Assembly (NCBI RefSeq): GCF_001049495.1
Contig: NZ_CDWI01000004.1
Span: forward strand, 124,001 to 188,000
Direction: 5' to 3'
From: Microbacterium sp. 3J1
GTDB lineage: Bacteria > Actinomycetota > Actinomycetes > Actinomycetales > Microbacteriaceae
Length of the DNA stretch: 64,000 bases
The notes below the pieces were generated by a model. The model was not told the origin of the DNA. It searched no databases and was given only the letters and a program-made list of their open reading frames with translations. Below are positions 44,499 to 52,575 of this stretch, one piece after another. The position numbers were made by a program, and so were the translations under genes. Each line of letters opens with the position of its first letter. Positions within the stretch are counted from its first letter, which is position 1.

Positions 44499-44546
44499 GA
44501 TCGCGAGCGCGATGGGGATCAGATTCCAATAACCGCGCTCGCGATC
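44499..44546. other. 13-bp perfect inverted repeat with 22-bp AT-rich spacer
   Basis: GATCGCGAGCGCG (44499-44511) and CGCGCTCGCGATC (44534-44546), in the gap between the convergent GntR and kinase genes. The rest of that gap (to 44678) is lower in GC than its surroundings and contains no gene I can support. Confidence 0.6.
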
Positions 44547-44678
44547 ACAGCGCTGGGGATGCGCTATTTCTGGGGTATTACCAATGTAAACGGCGAGATA
44601 CACCATGGAACACAGCCGAACGTCGAGACATCGGCTAGACCTTCGTCTAGTTCTCGCGCGGTGGGCGCGCCTCGGGCG

Positions 44679-45827
44679 TCAGCTGCGGGCGATGGGCAGC
44701 TGGGCCGACACGACCCAGCGTCCGTCGATCTCGCCGGCGTCGAATGTGCCGCTGGCCCCGAGAACGCGTTCGGCCATGCGACCGATGCCCGTGCGGCTGG
44801 AGGACAGTTCACGTCGCGGCGTCGCAGAGAGCGGGCTGCTCACGGTGAGGGCTGCCGCGTCGTCGCTCACGGCGAGGTCGATCGCGATCTGACCCTGACC
44901 GGCGTACTTCAGTGCATTGGTCGCGGACTCGCGCATGATGCGGGCGAGGATGATCTCGGCAGCGCGCGGGATGCGCTCGTCCGAGGGGTCGCCGGTGACC
45001 TGCACCGAGTGACCCGCGGACTCGAACTCCTCGGCGGCCTCCTCGATGGAGGCGGCGAGATCGCCTGCCGGCATTCCGGAAGCACGGGGGCCGTCGTCGG
45101 CGAGGTCGATCACGAACCGGAGGTCGGTCATGGCCTTGCGTGCGGCGATGCGGATGGCTTCCTGCGAAGCCCCGCTCGCGGTGTCGTCGTCGAGCATCTG
45201 CACGTGCAGCGAGACCACCGTCAGGTGGTGCGCGATGCTGTCGTGGAGCTCGCCGGCGATCCACCGCCGCTCGGCGAGTACTGCTTGACGTTCCTGCTCG
45301 GCCTTCTCGGCGAGCTGCACCTCGAGGGTGCGGCCCCGGGCGAAGGCCAGACGCAGTGCGTAGCCGACAGCGCCCGCGACGACAGCCGCGATCAGGTAGA
45401 CGCCGACGTTGATCGGCTCCTCGTTCACGCCGACCGCCACGAAGGCGGTGGCGAGGAGGAAGCCCGCTGCGTACGAGAGAAGGAGGGAAGTCCAGCCCAG
45501 ACGGACGATGAGCCCTGCCGCCAGTGCGGCGACGATCAGACTCTGCGACTGGGTGTCGGTGAGGAAGGAGAGTGCGAACACGAGCCCGAGGGCGCACGTC
45601 GCGATGAGGGGTGACCAGAGATATAGCGCGAGCATCGCGGTCGACGCAATGCTCACCACGGCGGCGAAGGGATCGACGCCAGGGGTGAGGAGCGACCCGA
45701 CCGCATCGATCACCACGATGGTGCCGACGATCGCAAGCACGGCGATCCGCTCGATGACGGAGAGCTTCTCACCTTTTCCGAGCCGAGCTACATCTGAAAC
45801 CGCGCTCAGGGTCGGACGGGAGGCCAT
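44679..45827 (-). CDS. NarL-family sensor histidine kinase
   Basis: 382 residues. Six predicted helices (about 26-162) with almost no extracellular loop, as in intramembrane-sensing kinases. A short coiled linker leads to the HisKA_3 motif ELHDSIAHHLTVV with H195. The HATPase N-box ESATNALKYAG is present and the G-box reads TGIGRMAERV. Preceded 29 bases upstream by a 15-codon frame on the same strand. ATG 45827 has AGGAG upstream. Confidence 0.87.
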   Translation of the reverse strand: MASRPTLSAVSDVARLGKGEKLSVIERIAVLAIVGTIVVIDAVGSLLTPGVDPFAAVVSIASTAMLALYLWSPLIATCALGLVFALSFLTDTQSQSLIVAALAAGLIVRLGWTSLLLSYAAGFLLATAFVAVGVNEEPINVGVYLIAAVVAGAVGYALRLAFARGRTLEVQLAEKAEQERQAVLAERRWIAGELHDSIAHHLTVVSLHVQMLDDDTASGASQEAIRIAARKAMTDLRFVIDLADDGPRASGMPAGDLAASIEEAAEEFESAGHSVQVTGDPSDERIPRAAEIILARIMRESATNALKYAGQGQIAIDLAVSDDAAALTVSSPLSATPRRELSSSRTGIGRMAERVLGASGTFDAGEIDGRWVVSAQLPIARS

Positions 45828-45856
45828 GCTTCAGTATCTCCTATTTTCCAGGTAGA

Positions 45857-45904
45857 TTAACGCGTGAAGCCAAACATCTTGCCAACGGCCTGCCAGAAAG
45901 TCAT
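45857..45904 (-). CDS. 15-residue peptide upstream of the histidine kinase
   Basis: Encodes MTFWQAVGKMFGFTR. A perfect 8-base Shine-Dalgarno GGAGGTGA (45911-45918) lies 6 bases before the ATG. An inverted repeat GAAGTTG/CAACTTC ends directly at the Shine-Dalgarno. The peptide is amphipathic and aromatic-rich. It could be a signal or accessory peptide for the kinase, or a translated leader controlling it. No known family is recognised. Confidence 0.6.
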   Translation of the reverse strand: MTFWQAVGKMFGFTR

Positions 45905-45918
45905 ATCAATTCACCTCC

Positions 45919-45948
45919 GAAGTTGCACTTTTGTTTAGGAACAACTTC
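45919..45948 (-). promoter_or_regulatory. hairpin abutting the Shine-Dalgarno of the 15-codon gene
   Basis: 7-bp perfect stem (45942-45948 with 45919-45925) and 16-base loop; the next transcribed base begins GGAGGTGA. It could gate ribosome access. Confidence 0.5.
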
Positions 45949-46040
45949 ATCTTCTCGGTGATTTACGGCCCGCACATCTGTCTTCTGTCTAAACCTCAAT
46001 AGCCAAAGGTCTAGGTGTCCCCATCGGCGGGCTAGCCGGT

Positions 46041-46046
46041 TAGGCT
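46041..46046 (+). promoter_or_regulatory. -10 hexamer TAGGCT of the response regulator
   Basis: TAGGCT ends 6 bases before ATG 46053; no Shine-Dalgarno. Confidence 0.55.
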
Positions 46047-46052
46047 TCCTCC

Positions 46053-46706
46053 ATGCCCGATATCCGCGTAGTGATCGTCGATGATGACCCCCTGGTGCGT
46101 TCAGCGCTCTCGCACTTCGTGTCTCGCGACCCCGAGATCACCGTGATCGCGGAGGCGGAGACGGGGCTGGAAGGCATCGATACGGTGGAGCGCGAACGTC
46201 CGGATGTGGTGATGATGGACGTGCAGATGCCCGAGATGAACGGCATCGAGGCGACGGCCGTGATCAGTGAGCGGTGGCCCGACGTCAAGATCCTGGCCGT
46301 GACGACTCTCGACGGCAGTGACACGGTGCTTCCGATGCTGAGCGCGGGCGCCTCGGGGTACATGCTCAAGGACTCGAGTGCGGCGAGCATCGTCGCGGCC
46401 GTGCGCGAGGTCTACAGCGGCGCGAGCTCGCTGTCCCCGCGGATCGCGTCGCTCTTGATCAAGCATGTGCGGGACAACGAGCCGATCGGCAGCGACGGCA
46501 CCCTCGAGGAGCTGACGGATCGGGAGCAGGAGGTGCTGCAGCGGCTGGCGCAGGGCATGTCGAATGCCGAGATCGCGCGGTCGCTCATCGTCTCGGAGGG
46601 CACGGTGAAGGCTCACCTCGGGCGGATCATGTCGAAGTGGCATGTGCGCGACCGGGTGCAGATCCTCGTCACTGCCGCACATGCGGGTCTCGTCGAGTTC
46701 CGCTGA
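46053..46706 (+). CDS. NarL/LuxR-type response regulator
   Basis: 217 residues. Receiver domain VVIVDDDPLVR with phospho-acceptor D56 (VVMMDVQMPEMNG), Thr near 83 and Lys in YMLKDSS. C-terminal HTH LTDREQEVLQRLAQGMSNAEIARSLIVSEGTVKAHL. Divergent from its presumed kinase, with the 15-codon frame in between. Confidence 0.93.
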   Translation: MPDIRVVIVDDDPLVRSALSHFVSRDPEITVIAEAETGLEGIDTVERERPDVVMMDVQMPEMNGIEATAVISERWPDVKILAVTTLDGSDTVLPMLSAGASGYMLKDSSAASIVAAVREVYSGASSLSPRIASLLIKHVRDNEPIGSDGTLEELTDREQEVLQRLAQGMSNAEIARSLIVSEGTVKAHLGRIMSKWHVRDRVQILVTAAHAGLVEFR

Positions 46707-46714
46707 CACTCGCC

Positions 46715-47581
46715 TCACACCGCCAGCAGCACGATCCCGCCTGCGACCACGGCCGAGGCCGCGATCCGCCACCCCGGCCGACTCTCCTTCAGGACGAACA
46801 CCCCGAACAGGCTGACCAGCACCACACTGACCTCTCTCAGCGGCGCCACGAGCGCCACGGGAGCGATCTGGATCGCCGTCAGCACGAGGATGTACGACAG
46901 TGGCGACAGGATCCCGAAGGCGACGATGCGCCGCCACTGCGTCCGCCCGAGCGACCAGACGGCGCCCCAGCGCCCGCGGACGCCCACCGAGTAGAAGGGG
47001 ATCTCGAGGAGCATCGTGCCGACCATGAACGCGACCGGCGACAGGCTCCAGGTCCGCACGGCGTTCGCATCCCAGATCGTGTAGATCGCGATCGCGACGC
47101 CTGTGAGGAGTCCGAAGACGATGCCGAGATCGATTCCGCGGCGGCGCCCCTCGGCGCGTCCGCGATCCACCAGACCGATCGCCACGACGCCGACGATGAT
47201 CGCGGCGACACCCACCAGCGCCACCGCCGACGGCCGCTCCCCCAGCAGCAGCACGGCGACCAGCACCGACAGGAAAGGCCCCGTTCCTCGCGCCGTCGCA
47301 TAGACGGTCGACAGGTTGCCCTCGCGGTAGCCGCGTTGCAGCACCGCCATGTACGCGACGTGGAGCACCGCCGAGACCCCCACCCCCAGCACGAATGCCA
47401 GGAGGTCGTCGGTGCCGAGTCCACCGGTGAACGGGATGACGCCGATCCAGACGACGGTGCCGCCGACCGCACCCCACCAGAGGAACGGCATCCCCGCCTT
47501 GCTGACCCCATGGGCGATGACGTTCCAGGCGGCGTGCGAGATGGCGGCGGCGATGACGAGGCCGAAGGCGAGAGCGGACAT
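46715..47581 (-). CDS. EamA-type drug/metabolite transporter
   Basis: 288 residues, ten helices in two repeats (GATARGTGPFLSVLVAVLLLGERPSAVALVG type first repeat end; second repeat APLREVSVVLVSLFGVFVLKESRPG). Substrate unknown. ATG 47581 has GGGAAGGG about 7 bases upstream and a multi-hairpin leader. Convergent with the response regulator across 8 bases. Confidence 0.86.
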   Translation of the reverse strand: MSALAFGLVIAAAISHAAWNVIAHGVSKAGMPFLWWGAVGGTVVWIGVIPFTGGLGTDDLLAFVLGVGVSAVLHVAYMAVLQRGYREGNLSTVYATARGTGPFLSVLVAVLLLGERPSAVALVGVAAIIVGVVAIGLVDRGRAEGRRRGIDLGIVFGLLTGVAIAIYTIWDANAVRTWSLSPVAFMVGTMLLEIPFYSVGVRGRWGAVWSLGRTQWRRIVAFGILSPLSYILVLTAIQIAPVALVAPLREVSVVLVSLFGVFVLKESRPGWRIAASAVVAGGIVLLAV

Positions 47582-47597
47582 GCGAGACCCTTCCCTC

Positions 47598-47674
47598 CGT
47601 CGCGGGGCGCGACGAACAGGGTCCTCCGGGCTTTTGTCCTGTCAGATGACGGCGCTCCTGCGGAGGAGCACCGT
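47598..47674 (-). promoter_or_regulatory. structured leader of the EamA gene (three stem-loops)
   Basis: CGTCGCG-3-CGCGACG (47598-47614), ACAGG...CCTGT (47616-47642) and an 11-bp stem (47649-47659 with 47664-47674). The single irregular pair is U-G on the minus strand but C-A on the plus strand, which favours an RNA transcribed toward the transporter. Candidate cis-regulatory RNA; no known class recognised. The remaining 190 bases up to the M18 gene show nothing clear. Confidence 0.45.
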
Positions 47675-47867
47675 GGCGCCGCTCGGACCAGTCGAGCCGA
47701 TCCACTGCAGGAGTGAGCCGGCCCCGGAACCCTAGGCGCTATCGGGATCACGGTACCGCCCGATGATGACGCGCAGGTGAACGACCCGCAGGCGAACGAC
47801 GCCCTCGCCCGCCCCGAGCCGCCGCGCCGATTACGATCGAAGGACGCCCGTCTGCAGGAAGGTCGCC

Positions 47868-49151
47868 ATGCCCGTCACACCCGACGCACTCGCCCACTCC
47901 GAGGATCTCGCCGACTTCGTCGCCGCCTCTCCCTCGAGCTACCACGCCGCAGAGGAGATGGCCCGACGGCTGACGGATGCCGGCTTCGTCCGCCTCCTCG
48001 AAGAGGACGCGTGGGAGGTGCAGCCCGGAGGTCGCTATGTCGTCGTGCGCGACGGCGCGGCGATCGCCTGGACGCTCCCCGCGGATGCCACCGCGACGAC
48101 TCCCGTGCATGTCTTCGGCGCGCACACCGATTCGCCCGGCTTCAAGCTCAAGCCCCAGCCGACCACCGGCACGAAGGGCTGGCTGCAGGTCGCGGTCGAG
48201 GTCTACGGCGGCCCGCTGCTGAACTCGTGGCTCGATCGCGAGCTGCGCCTCGCCGGACGACTGGCCCTTGCCGACGGGCGCGTCGTGCTCGCCGACACCG
48301 GTGCGATGCTCCGGCTCCCTCAACTCGCGGTGCACCTCGACCGCGAGGCGAACAGCGGCCTCGCCCTCGACAAGCAGTTCCAGACGCAACCCGTCTGGGG
48401 GCTCGGCGACCCGACGCAGGCCGACATCCTGGCCGAGCTCGCCGCATCGGCCGGCGTCGGGGCCGAGGACATCCGCGGCTACGACGTCGTGATCGCCGAC
48501 TCCGCCCGCGGCGCGGTCTTCGGCAAGGACGACGCGTTCTTCGCATCCGGCCGCCTCGACGACCTCGCCTCCGTGCACGCCGGCGTCGTGGCGTTCGAGA
48601 AGAGGACCGACAGTGCGACCGGGCCGATCGCCGTGCTCGCCGCCTTCGACCATGAAGAGCTGGGGTCGAACTCGCGTTCGGGAGCCGCCGGGCCGTTCCT
48701 CGAGGACGTCCTGCATCGCGTGTACGACGCGCTCGGCGCCGACGCCTCCGAGCGCCGCCGGGCGTTCGCGGCCTCGTGGTGCCTGTCCAGCGACGTCGGC
48801 CACTCGGTGCACCCGAACTACGTCCACAAGCACGATCCCGTCGTGCAGCCCGTGCTCGGATCGGGTCCGATCCTCAAGGTGAACGCGAACCAGAAGTATG
48901 CGACGGATGCCGTCGGCTCCGCCGCGTGGCGCCGCTGGTGCGAGGCCGCGGAGGTCGAGACGCAGGAGTTCGTGTCGAACAACAACGTGCGGTGCGGGTC
49001 GACGATCGGTCCGATCACTGCCACGCGTCTCGGCATCCGCACCGTCGACGTCGGCATCCCGATCCTGTCGATGCACTCGGCGCGCGAGCTCGCCGGCGTC
49101 TCCGACCTCCACGACCTCACCCGTGTCACGGAGGCGTTTTTCGCCGGCTGA
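47868..49151 (+). CDS. M18 family aminopeptidase
   Basis: 427 residues. Metal-site motifs FGAHTDSPGFKLKP, DDLASVHAG and AFDHEELGSNSRSG, and ILSMHSARELAG at the C-terminus match DNPEP/ApeB-type dizinc aminopeptidases, which release acidic N-terminal residues in the cytosol. Length typical. ATG 47868 has GGAAGG upstream. Confidence 0.93.
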   Translation: MPVTPDALAHSEDLADFVAASPSSYHAAEEMARRLTDAGFVRLLEEDAWEVQPGGRYVVVRDGAAIAWTLPADATATTPVHVFGAHTDSPGFKLKPQPTTGTKGWLQVAVEVYGGPLLNSWLDRELRLAGRLALADGRVVLADTGAMLRLPQLAVHLDREANSGLALDKQFQTQPVWGLGDPTQADILAELAASAGVGAEDIRGYDVVIADSARGAVFGKDDAFFASGRLDDLASVHAGVVAFEKRTDSATGPIAVLAAFDHEELGSNSRSGAAGPFLEDVLHRVYDALGADASERRRAFAASWCLSSDVGHSVHPNYVHKHDPVVQPVLGSGPILKVNANQKYATDAVGSAAWRRWCEAAEVETQEFVSNNNVRCGSTIGPITATRLGIRTVDVGIPILSMHSARELAGVSDLHDLTRVTEAFFAG

Positions 49152-49174
49152 ACCCCGGTGTCCCCGGTCGATGC

Positions 49175-49180
49175 CATCAT
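49175..49180 (+). promoter_or_regulatory. weak -10-like CATCAT before the NCS1 permease
   Basis: Ends 6 bases before ATG 49187; only A2 and T6 of the hexamer match, so this is tentative. Confidence 0.25.
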
Positions 49181-49186
49181 GAGCAG

Positions 49187-50647
49187 ATGACCGACACGCA
49201 CCCGACCGAGACCCGGGGTGCGCTCATCGAGCGCGCGGGCATCGAGATCATCCCGGAATCCGAGCGCACCGCCAAGCCGCGCGACCTCTTCTGGCCGTGG
49301 TTCGCCGCGAACGTGTCGGTGTTCGGCATGTCGTACGGGGCGTTCGTGCTCGGCTTCGGCATCTCCTTCTGGCAGGCGACGCTGGTGTCGATCATCGGCA
49401 TCGTGGTGTCGTTCCTGCTGTGCGGCCTCATCGCGATCGCCGGCAAGCGGGGCTCGGCGCCGACGATGGTGCTCTCGCGCGCCGCGTTCGGCGTGCAGGG
49501 GCAGAAGGTGCCCGGCATCGTCTCGTGGCTGACCTCGATCGGCTGGGAGACGTTCCTCGCGATCATGGCCGTGCTCGCGACGGCCACCGTCATCACCCAG
49601 CTCGGAGGCGACGGCGACAGCATCGCGCTGAAGATCGTCGCCACCGTCATCGTCGCCGCGCTCATCGTGGCGGCGTCCGTGCTCGGGTATCACACGATCA
49701 TGAGGCTGCAGTCCGTCCTCACCTGGATCACGGGTGTCGTGACCGTCCTCTACGTGATCCTCGCCGCCCCGAGCATCCGCTGGGACGCCGTCATGGCGCT
49801 TCCCGACGGCGGCATCGGCCAGGTCATCGGCGCGCTCGTCCTCGTCATGACCGGGTTCGGTCTCGGGTGGATCAACATCGCCGCCGACTGGTCGCGCTAT
49901 CAGAAGCGCTCGGCATCCGACGGGGCGATCGTCGCGTGGAACACCGTCGGCGGCTCCGTCGCCCCGGTGATCCTCGTCGTCTTCGGTCTGCTGCTCGCCG
50001 GCTCGAACGACGAGCTGTTCGCCGCCGTGCAGGCCGACCCGATCGGCGCTCTCGCCACGATCCTCCCGGTGTGGGTCCTCGTGCCGTTCCTGCTCACCGC
50101 CGTGCTGGCCCTCGTGTCCGGCGCGGTGCTCGGCATCTACTCCTCGGGGCTCACGCTGCTGAGCCTCGGCATCCGCATTCCCCGTCCGTCCGCCGCCGCG
50201 ATCGACGGCGTCATCCTCACGCTCGGCACGATCTACGTCGTGTTCTTCGCCACCGACTTCCTCGGTCCGTTCCAGAGCTTTCTCATCACGCTCGGTGTGC
50301 CGCTCGCCTCGTGGGCCGGCATCCTCATCGCCGACATCCTGCGTCGCAAGAAGGACTACGACGAGGCGGCCCTGTTCGACAGCCGCGGCCGCTACGGCGC
50401 CTGGGACTGGACGGCGATCGGCACGATGGCCGTCACGAGCGTCATCGGGTGGGGACTCGTCGTGAACAACTTCGCCGACGCCGCCCCCTGGAACAATTGG
50501 CAGGGCTACCTGCTGCCCCTGATCGGCGGCAAGGACGGCGAGTGGGCGTACGCGAACCTCGGCGTCTTCTTCGCCCTGGTCCTGTCGTTCGTCTTCACCT
50601 GGTTCGCCCGTGCGGGGAGGATCCGCCGTCAGGAGGAGCGGGCATGA
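49187..50647 (+). CDS. NCS1 family cytosine/purine-type permease
   Basis: 486 residues, twelve helices. DLFWPWFAANVSVFGMSYG (helix 1), APTMVLSRAAFGVQGQKVPG (substrate-site region), GWINIAADWSRYQKR. Typical of cytosine permease CodB/PurC relatives. Its TGA overlaps the ATG of a cysteine hydrolase, so the transported compound is probably a substrate for that enzyme. Confidence 0.9.
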   Translation: MTDTHPTETRGALIERAGIEIIPESERTAKPRDLFWPWFAANVSVFGMSYGAFVLGFGISFWQATLVSIIGIVVSFLLCGLIAIAGKRGSAPTMVLSRAAFGVQGQKVPGIVSWLTSIGWETFLAIMAVLATATVITQLGGDGDSIALKIVATVIVAALIVAASVLGYHTIMRLQSVLTWITGVVTVLYVILAAPSIRWDAVMALPDGGIGQVIGALVLVMTGFGLGWINIAADWSRYQKRSASDGAIVAWNTVGGSVAPVILVVFGLLLAGSNDELFAAVQADPIGALATILPVWVLVPFLLTAVLALVSGAVLGIYSSGLTLLSLGIRIPRPSAAAIDGVILTLGTIYVVFFATDFLGPFQSFLITLGVPLASWAGILIADILRRKKDYDEAALFDSRGRYGAWDWTAIGTMAVTSVIGWGLVVNNFADAAPWNNWQGYLLPLIGGKDGEWAYANLGVFFALVLSFVFTWFARAGRIRRQEERA

Positions 50648-51213
50648 TCGATCCCGAGGAGCGGCCGTCGGACGACCCCTGGCTCGTCGTGATCGACCCG
50701 CAGAACATCTTCGCGTCGTCCGACTCCGCGTGGGGATCGCCGTTCTTCTCCGCGGCGATGCCGCACATCCGCGCGCTGGCGGCGTCGTTCGGCGAGCGCG
50801 TCCTCATCACCCGATGGATGCCGACGGCCGATCGATCGACCTCCTGGGGCGAGTACTTCGCGTCCTGGCCGTTCGCCGACCGCCCACCGAGCGATCCGCT
50901 GTTCGACCTCGTCCCCGATGCGGCAGACCTCTCGCCGCATCCGACTCTCGACGTCCCGACGTTCGGCAAGTGGAGCGCCGTCGAGACCGTCGTCGGCCGG
51001 GGGGCGCACGTCGTGCTCGCGGGCGTCGCGACGGACTGCTGCGTCATCTCCACCGCCCTCGCCGCAGCGGATGCCGGTGCGCACGTCGCGATCGCCGCCG
51101 ATGCATGCGCCGGATCCACCGCCGACAACCACGCCGCGGCCCTGCAGGTGATGCGCCTCTACCCGCCGCAGCTCACCGTCACCGACACCGAGTCGGTGCT
51201 CGCCGGCCGCTAG
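50644..51213 (+). CDS. isochorismatase-family cysteine hydrolase
   Basis: 189 residues. Catalytic D18 (VVIDPQNIF), K109 (TFGKWSA) and C133 (GVATDCCV), the Asp-Lys-Cys triad of N-carbamoylsarcosine amidohydrolase/nicotinamidase relatives. Coupled to a permease of the pyrimidine/hydantoin transporter class, it may hydrolyse an N-carbamoyl or ureido compound. Its stop shares CTAG with the convergent metallo-hydrolase gene. Confidence 0.88.
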   Translation: MIDPEERPSDDPWLVVIDPQNIFASSDSAWGSPFFSAAMPHIRALAASFGERVLITRWMPTADRSTSWGEYFASWPFADRPPSDPLFDLVPDAADLSPHPTLDVPTFGKWSAVETVVGRGAHVVLAGVATDCCVISTALAAADAGAHVAIAADACAGSTADNHAAALQVMRLYPPQLTVTDTESVLAGR

Positions 51214-51917
51214 GCCGACCGCACGGCAGCGGCGACGTCGGCGGGAGATCCGTGCCACGGGGCGCCGTGACCCGGGAGCACCCATGATGCCGACACGGCG
51301 GCGAGCCGGTCGAGTGAGTGCAGCGCCGTCTCGGGCTCGTCGGTGAACGGGGCAGGCTGCGCACCTTCGCGGCCGGTGAGCACGTGCCGGGTGGTCAGGG
51401 CGTCACCCACGAAGACCGCGTCGACCGCCGGGACGTGCACCGCGATGCTGCCCGGCGAGTGCCCCGGCATGCCGACCACGACCGGCGCACCGGGGAGATC
51501 GAGCACCTCGCCGTCGGCGACCTCCGTCACCTCGGCGACGTGCCGGGTGCGCAGGGCGTTCTTGCGGAGTCCGTAGGCGAAGAATCGGAGCACCGGCCCC
51601 AACCGCGCGGGACCCATCGGCGTCTTCGGCTTCTCACCGGTGCGTACGCGATGCGCATCGGCGGCGTGGATGAACACGGGCACGCCCGCCTCGACGCGGA
51701 GGCGCTCGGCGAAGCCGATGTGGTCGCCGTCGCCGTGCGTCAGCACCAGGCCGCGGATGTCGGACAGCGGGCGCTCGATCTCCTCGAGTGTCCGGCGGAG
51801 ATCGCGCCAGTGGCCGGGGAGCCCCGCGTCGATCAGGGTGATCCCGTCGGGCAGTTCGACGAGGTACGAGGCGACGATGTCGTTGCCCAGACGGTGCAGG
51901 TGCGGCGCGAGCTTCAT
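51210..51917 (-). CDS. MBL-fold metallo-hydrolase
   Basis: 235 residues. THGDGDHIG (HxxxDH), MPGHSPGSIAV, DALTTRH and VLPGHGAPWHG give a complete metal site. Glyoxalase-II-like architecture; substrate unknown. Divergent from a TetR gene across 78 bases containing two palindromes, so it is the likely regulated target. Confidence 0.9.
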   Translation of the reverse strand: MKLAPHLHRLGNDIVASYLVELPDGITLIDAGLPGHWRDLRRTLEEIERPLSDIRGLVLTHGDGDHIGFAERLRVEAGVPVFIHAADAHRVRTGEKPKTPMGPARLGPVLRFFAYGLRKNALRTRHVAEVTEVADGEVLDLPGAPVVVGMPGHSPGSIAVHVPAVDAVFVGDALTTRHVLTGREGAQPAPFTDEPETALHSLDRLAAVSASWVLPGHGAPWHGSPADVAAAVRSA

Positions 51918-51943
51918 GGCGACTCCTTCGGTCGGTTGCCACG

Positions 51944-51958
51944 GCTACGTTACGTAGC
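51944..51958. promoter_or_regulatory. 15-bp palindrome GCTACGTTACGTAGC, TetR operator candidate 1
   Basis: Perfect 7+1+7 symmetry, 27 bases upstream of the MBL start. Confidence 0.65.
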
Positions 51959-51965
51959 TATCATA

Positions 51966-51980
51966 GCTATTGTCAATAGC
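51966..51980. promoter_or_regulatory. 15-bp palindrome GCTATTGTCAATAGC, TetR operator candidate 2
   Basis: Perfect 7+1+7 symmetry; centre lies 22 bp from that of candidate 1, about two helical turns. A TAGCTA-TCA-TAGCTA motif bridges the two. Confidence 0.65.
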
Positions 51981-51995
51981 CATGAGGAGGAGCGG

Positions 51996-52526
51996 ATGCC
52001 CACCCCCGAGAGAACGTCGCTCGCAGAGATCGTCGCCGCCGGTCGCGAGATCCTCGAGCTGAGCGGCCCCGGCGGACTCACGATGCAGGCGGTCGCCGAA
52101 CGCGTCGGCGTGCGCGCCCCGTCGCTGTACAAGCGCGTGCGCGACCGGGATGCGCTCCACGCCGCCGTCGCCGAGGCCTCCATCGACGCGCTCACCACCC
52201 GACTCGCCGGGTCCGGCGACGACCTGGCGGCGCTGGGCGATGCCTATCGCGCCTTCGCGCATGAGCATCCCGAGGGGTTTCGACTGATGTTCACGGCATC
52301 CGCCCCCGAAGGCGCCCTCCAGCGCGCATCGGAACAGGTGCTGCGGGCGTGCAGCGCCCTGGTCGGGCCGGACGACGCCCTCGACGCCGCTCGCCTCTTC
52401 ACCGCATGGGCGACCGGATTCCTGCAGATGGAGCTGGCCGGGGCCTTCCGGCTCGGCGGCGACGTCGATCGAGCCTTCGGCTACGGACTCCGGCACATCG
52501 TCGCCGGGCTGTCGCCCCGGTCCTGA
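51996..52526 (+). CDS. TetR/AcrR family regulator
   Basis: 176 residues. HTH GPGGLTMQAVAERVGVRAPSLYKRV (about 22-46). C-terminal TetR_C domain resembling the WHG/C33 type (AFRLGGDVDRAFGYGLRHIVAGL). ATG 51996 follows GGAGG. Probably represses itself and the MBL gene. Confidence 0.88.
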   Translation: MPTPERTSLAEIVAAGREILELSGPGGLTMQAVAERVGVRAPSLYKRVRDRDALHAAVAEASIDALTTRLAGSGDDLAALGDAYRAFAHEHPEGFRLMFTASAPEGALQRASEQVLRACSALVGPDDALDAARLFTAWATGFLQMELAGAFRLGGDVDRAFGYGLRHIVAGLSPRS

Positions 52527-52575
52527 GCAGCCGCGACCGGAATACTGCCATGATGATGCGCGGAGAGGGGTTTCC

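Noticed and set aside
44512..44760. Small plus-strand frame starting MRYFWG in the AT-rich spacer
   Set aside because: No ribosome-binding site, and it continues antisense into the kinase gene with low-complexity residues.
49175..49180. CATCAT as a firm -10 for the NCS1 permease
   Set aside because: Only two of the key bases match; listed with low confidence rather than counted as evidence of the leaderless pattern.
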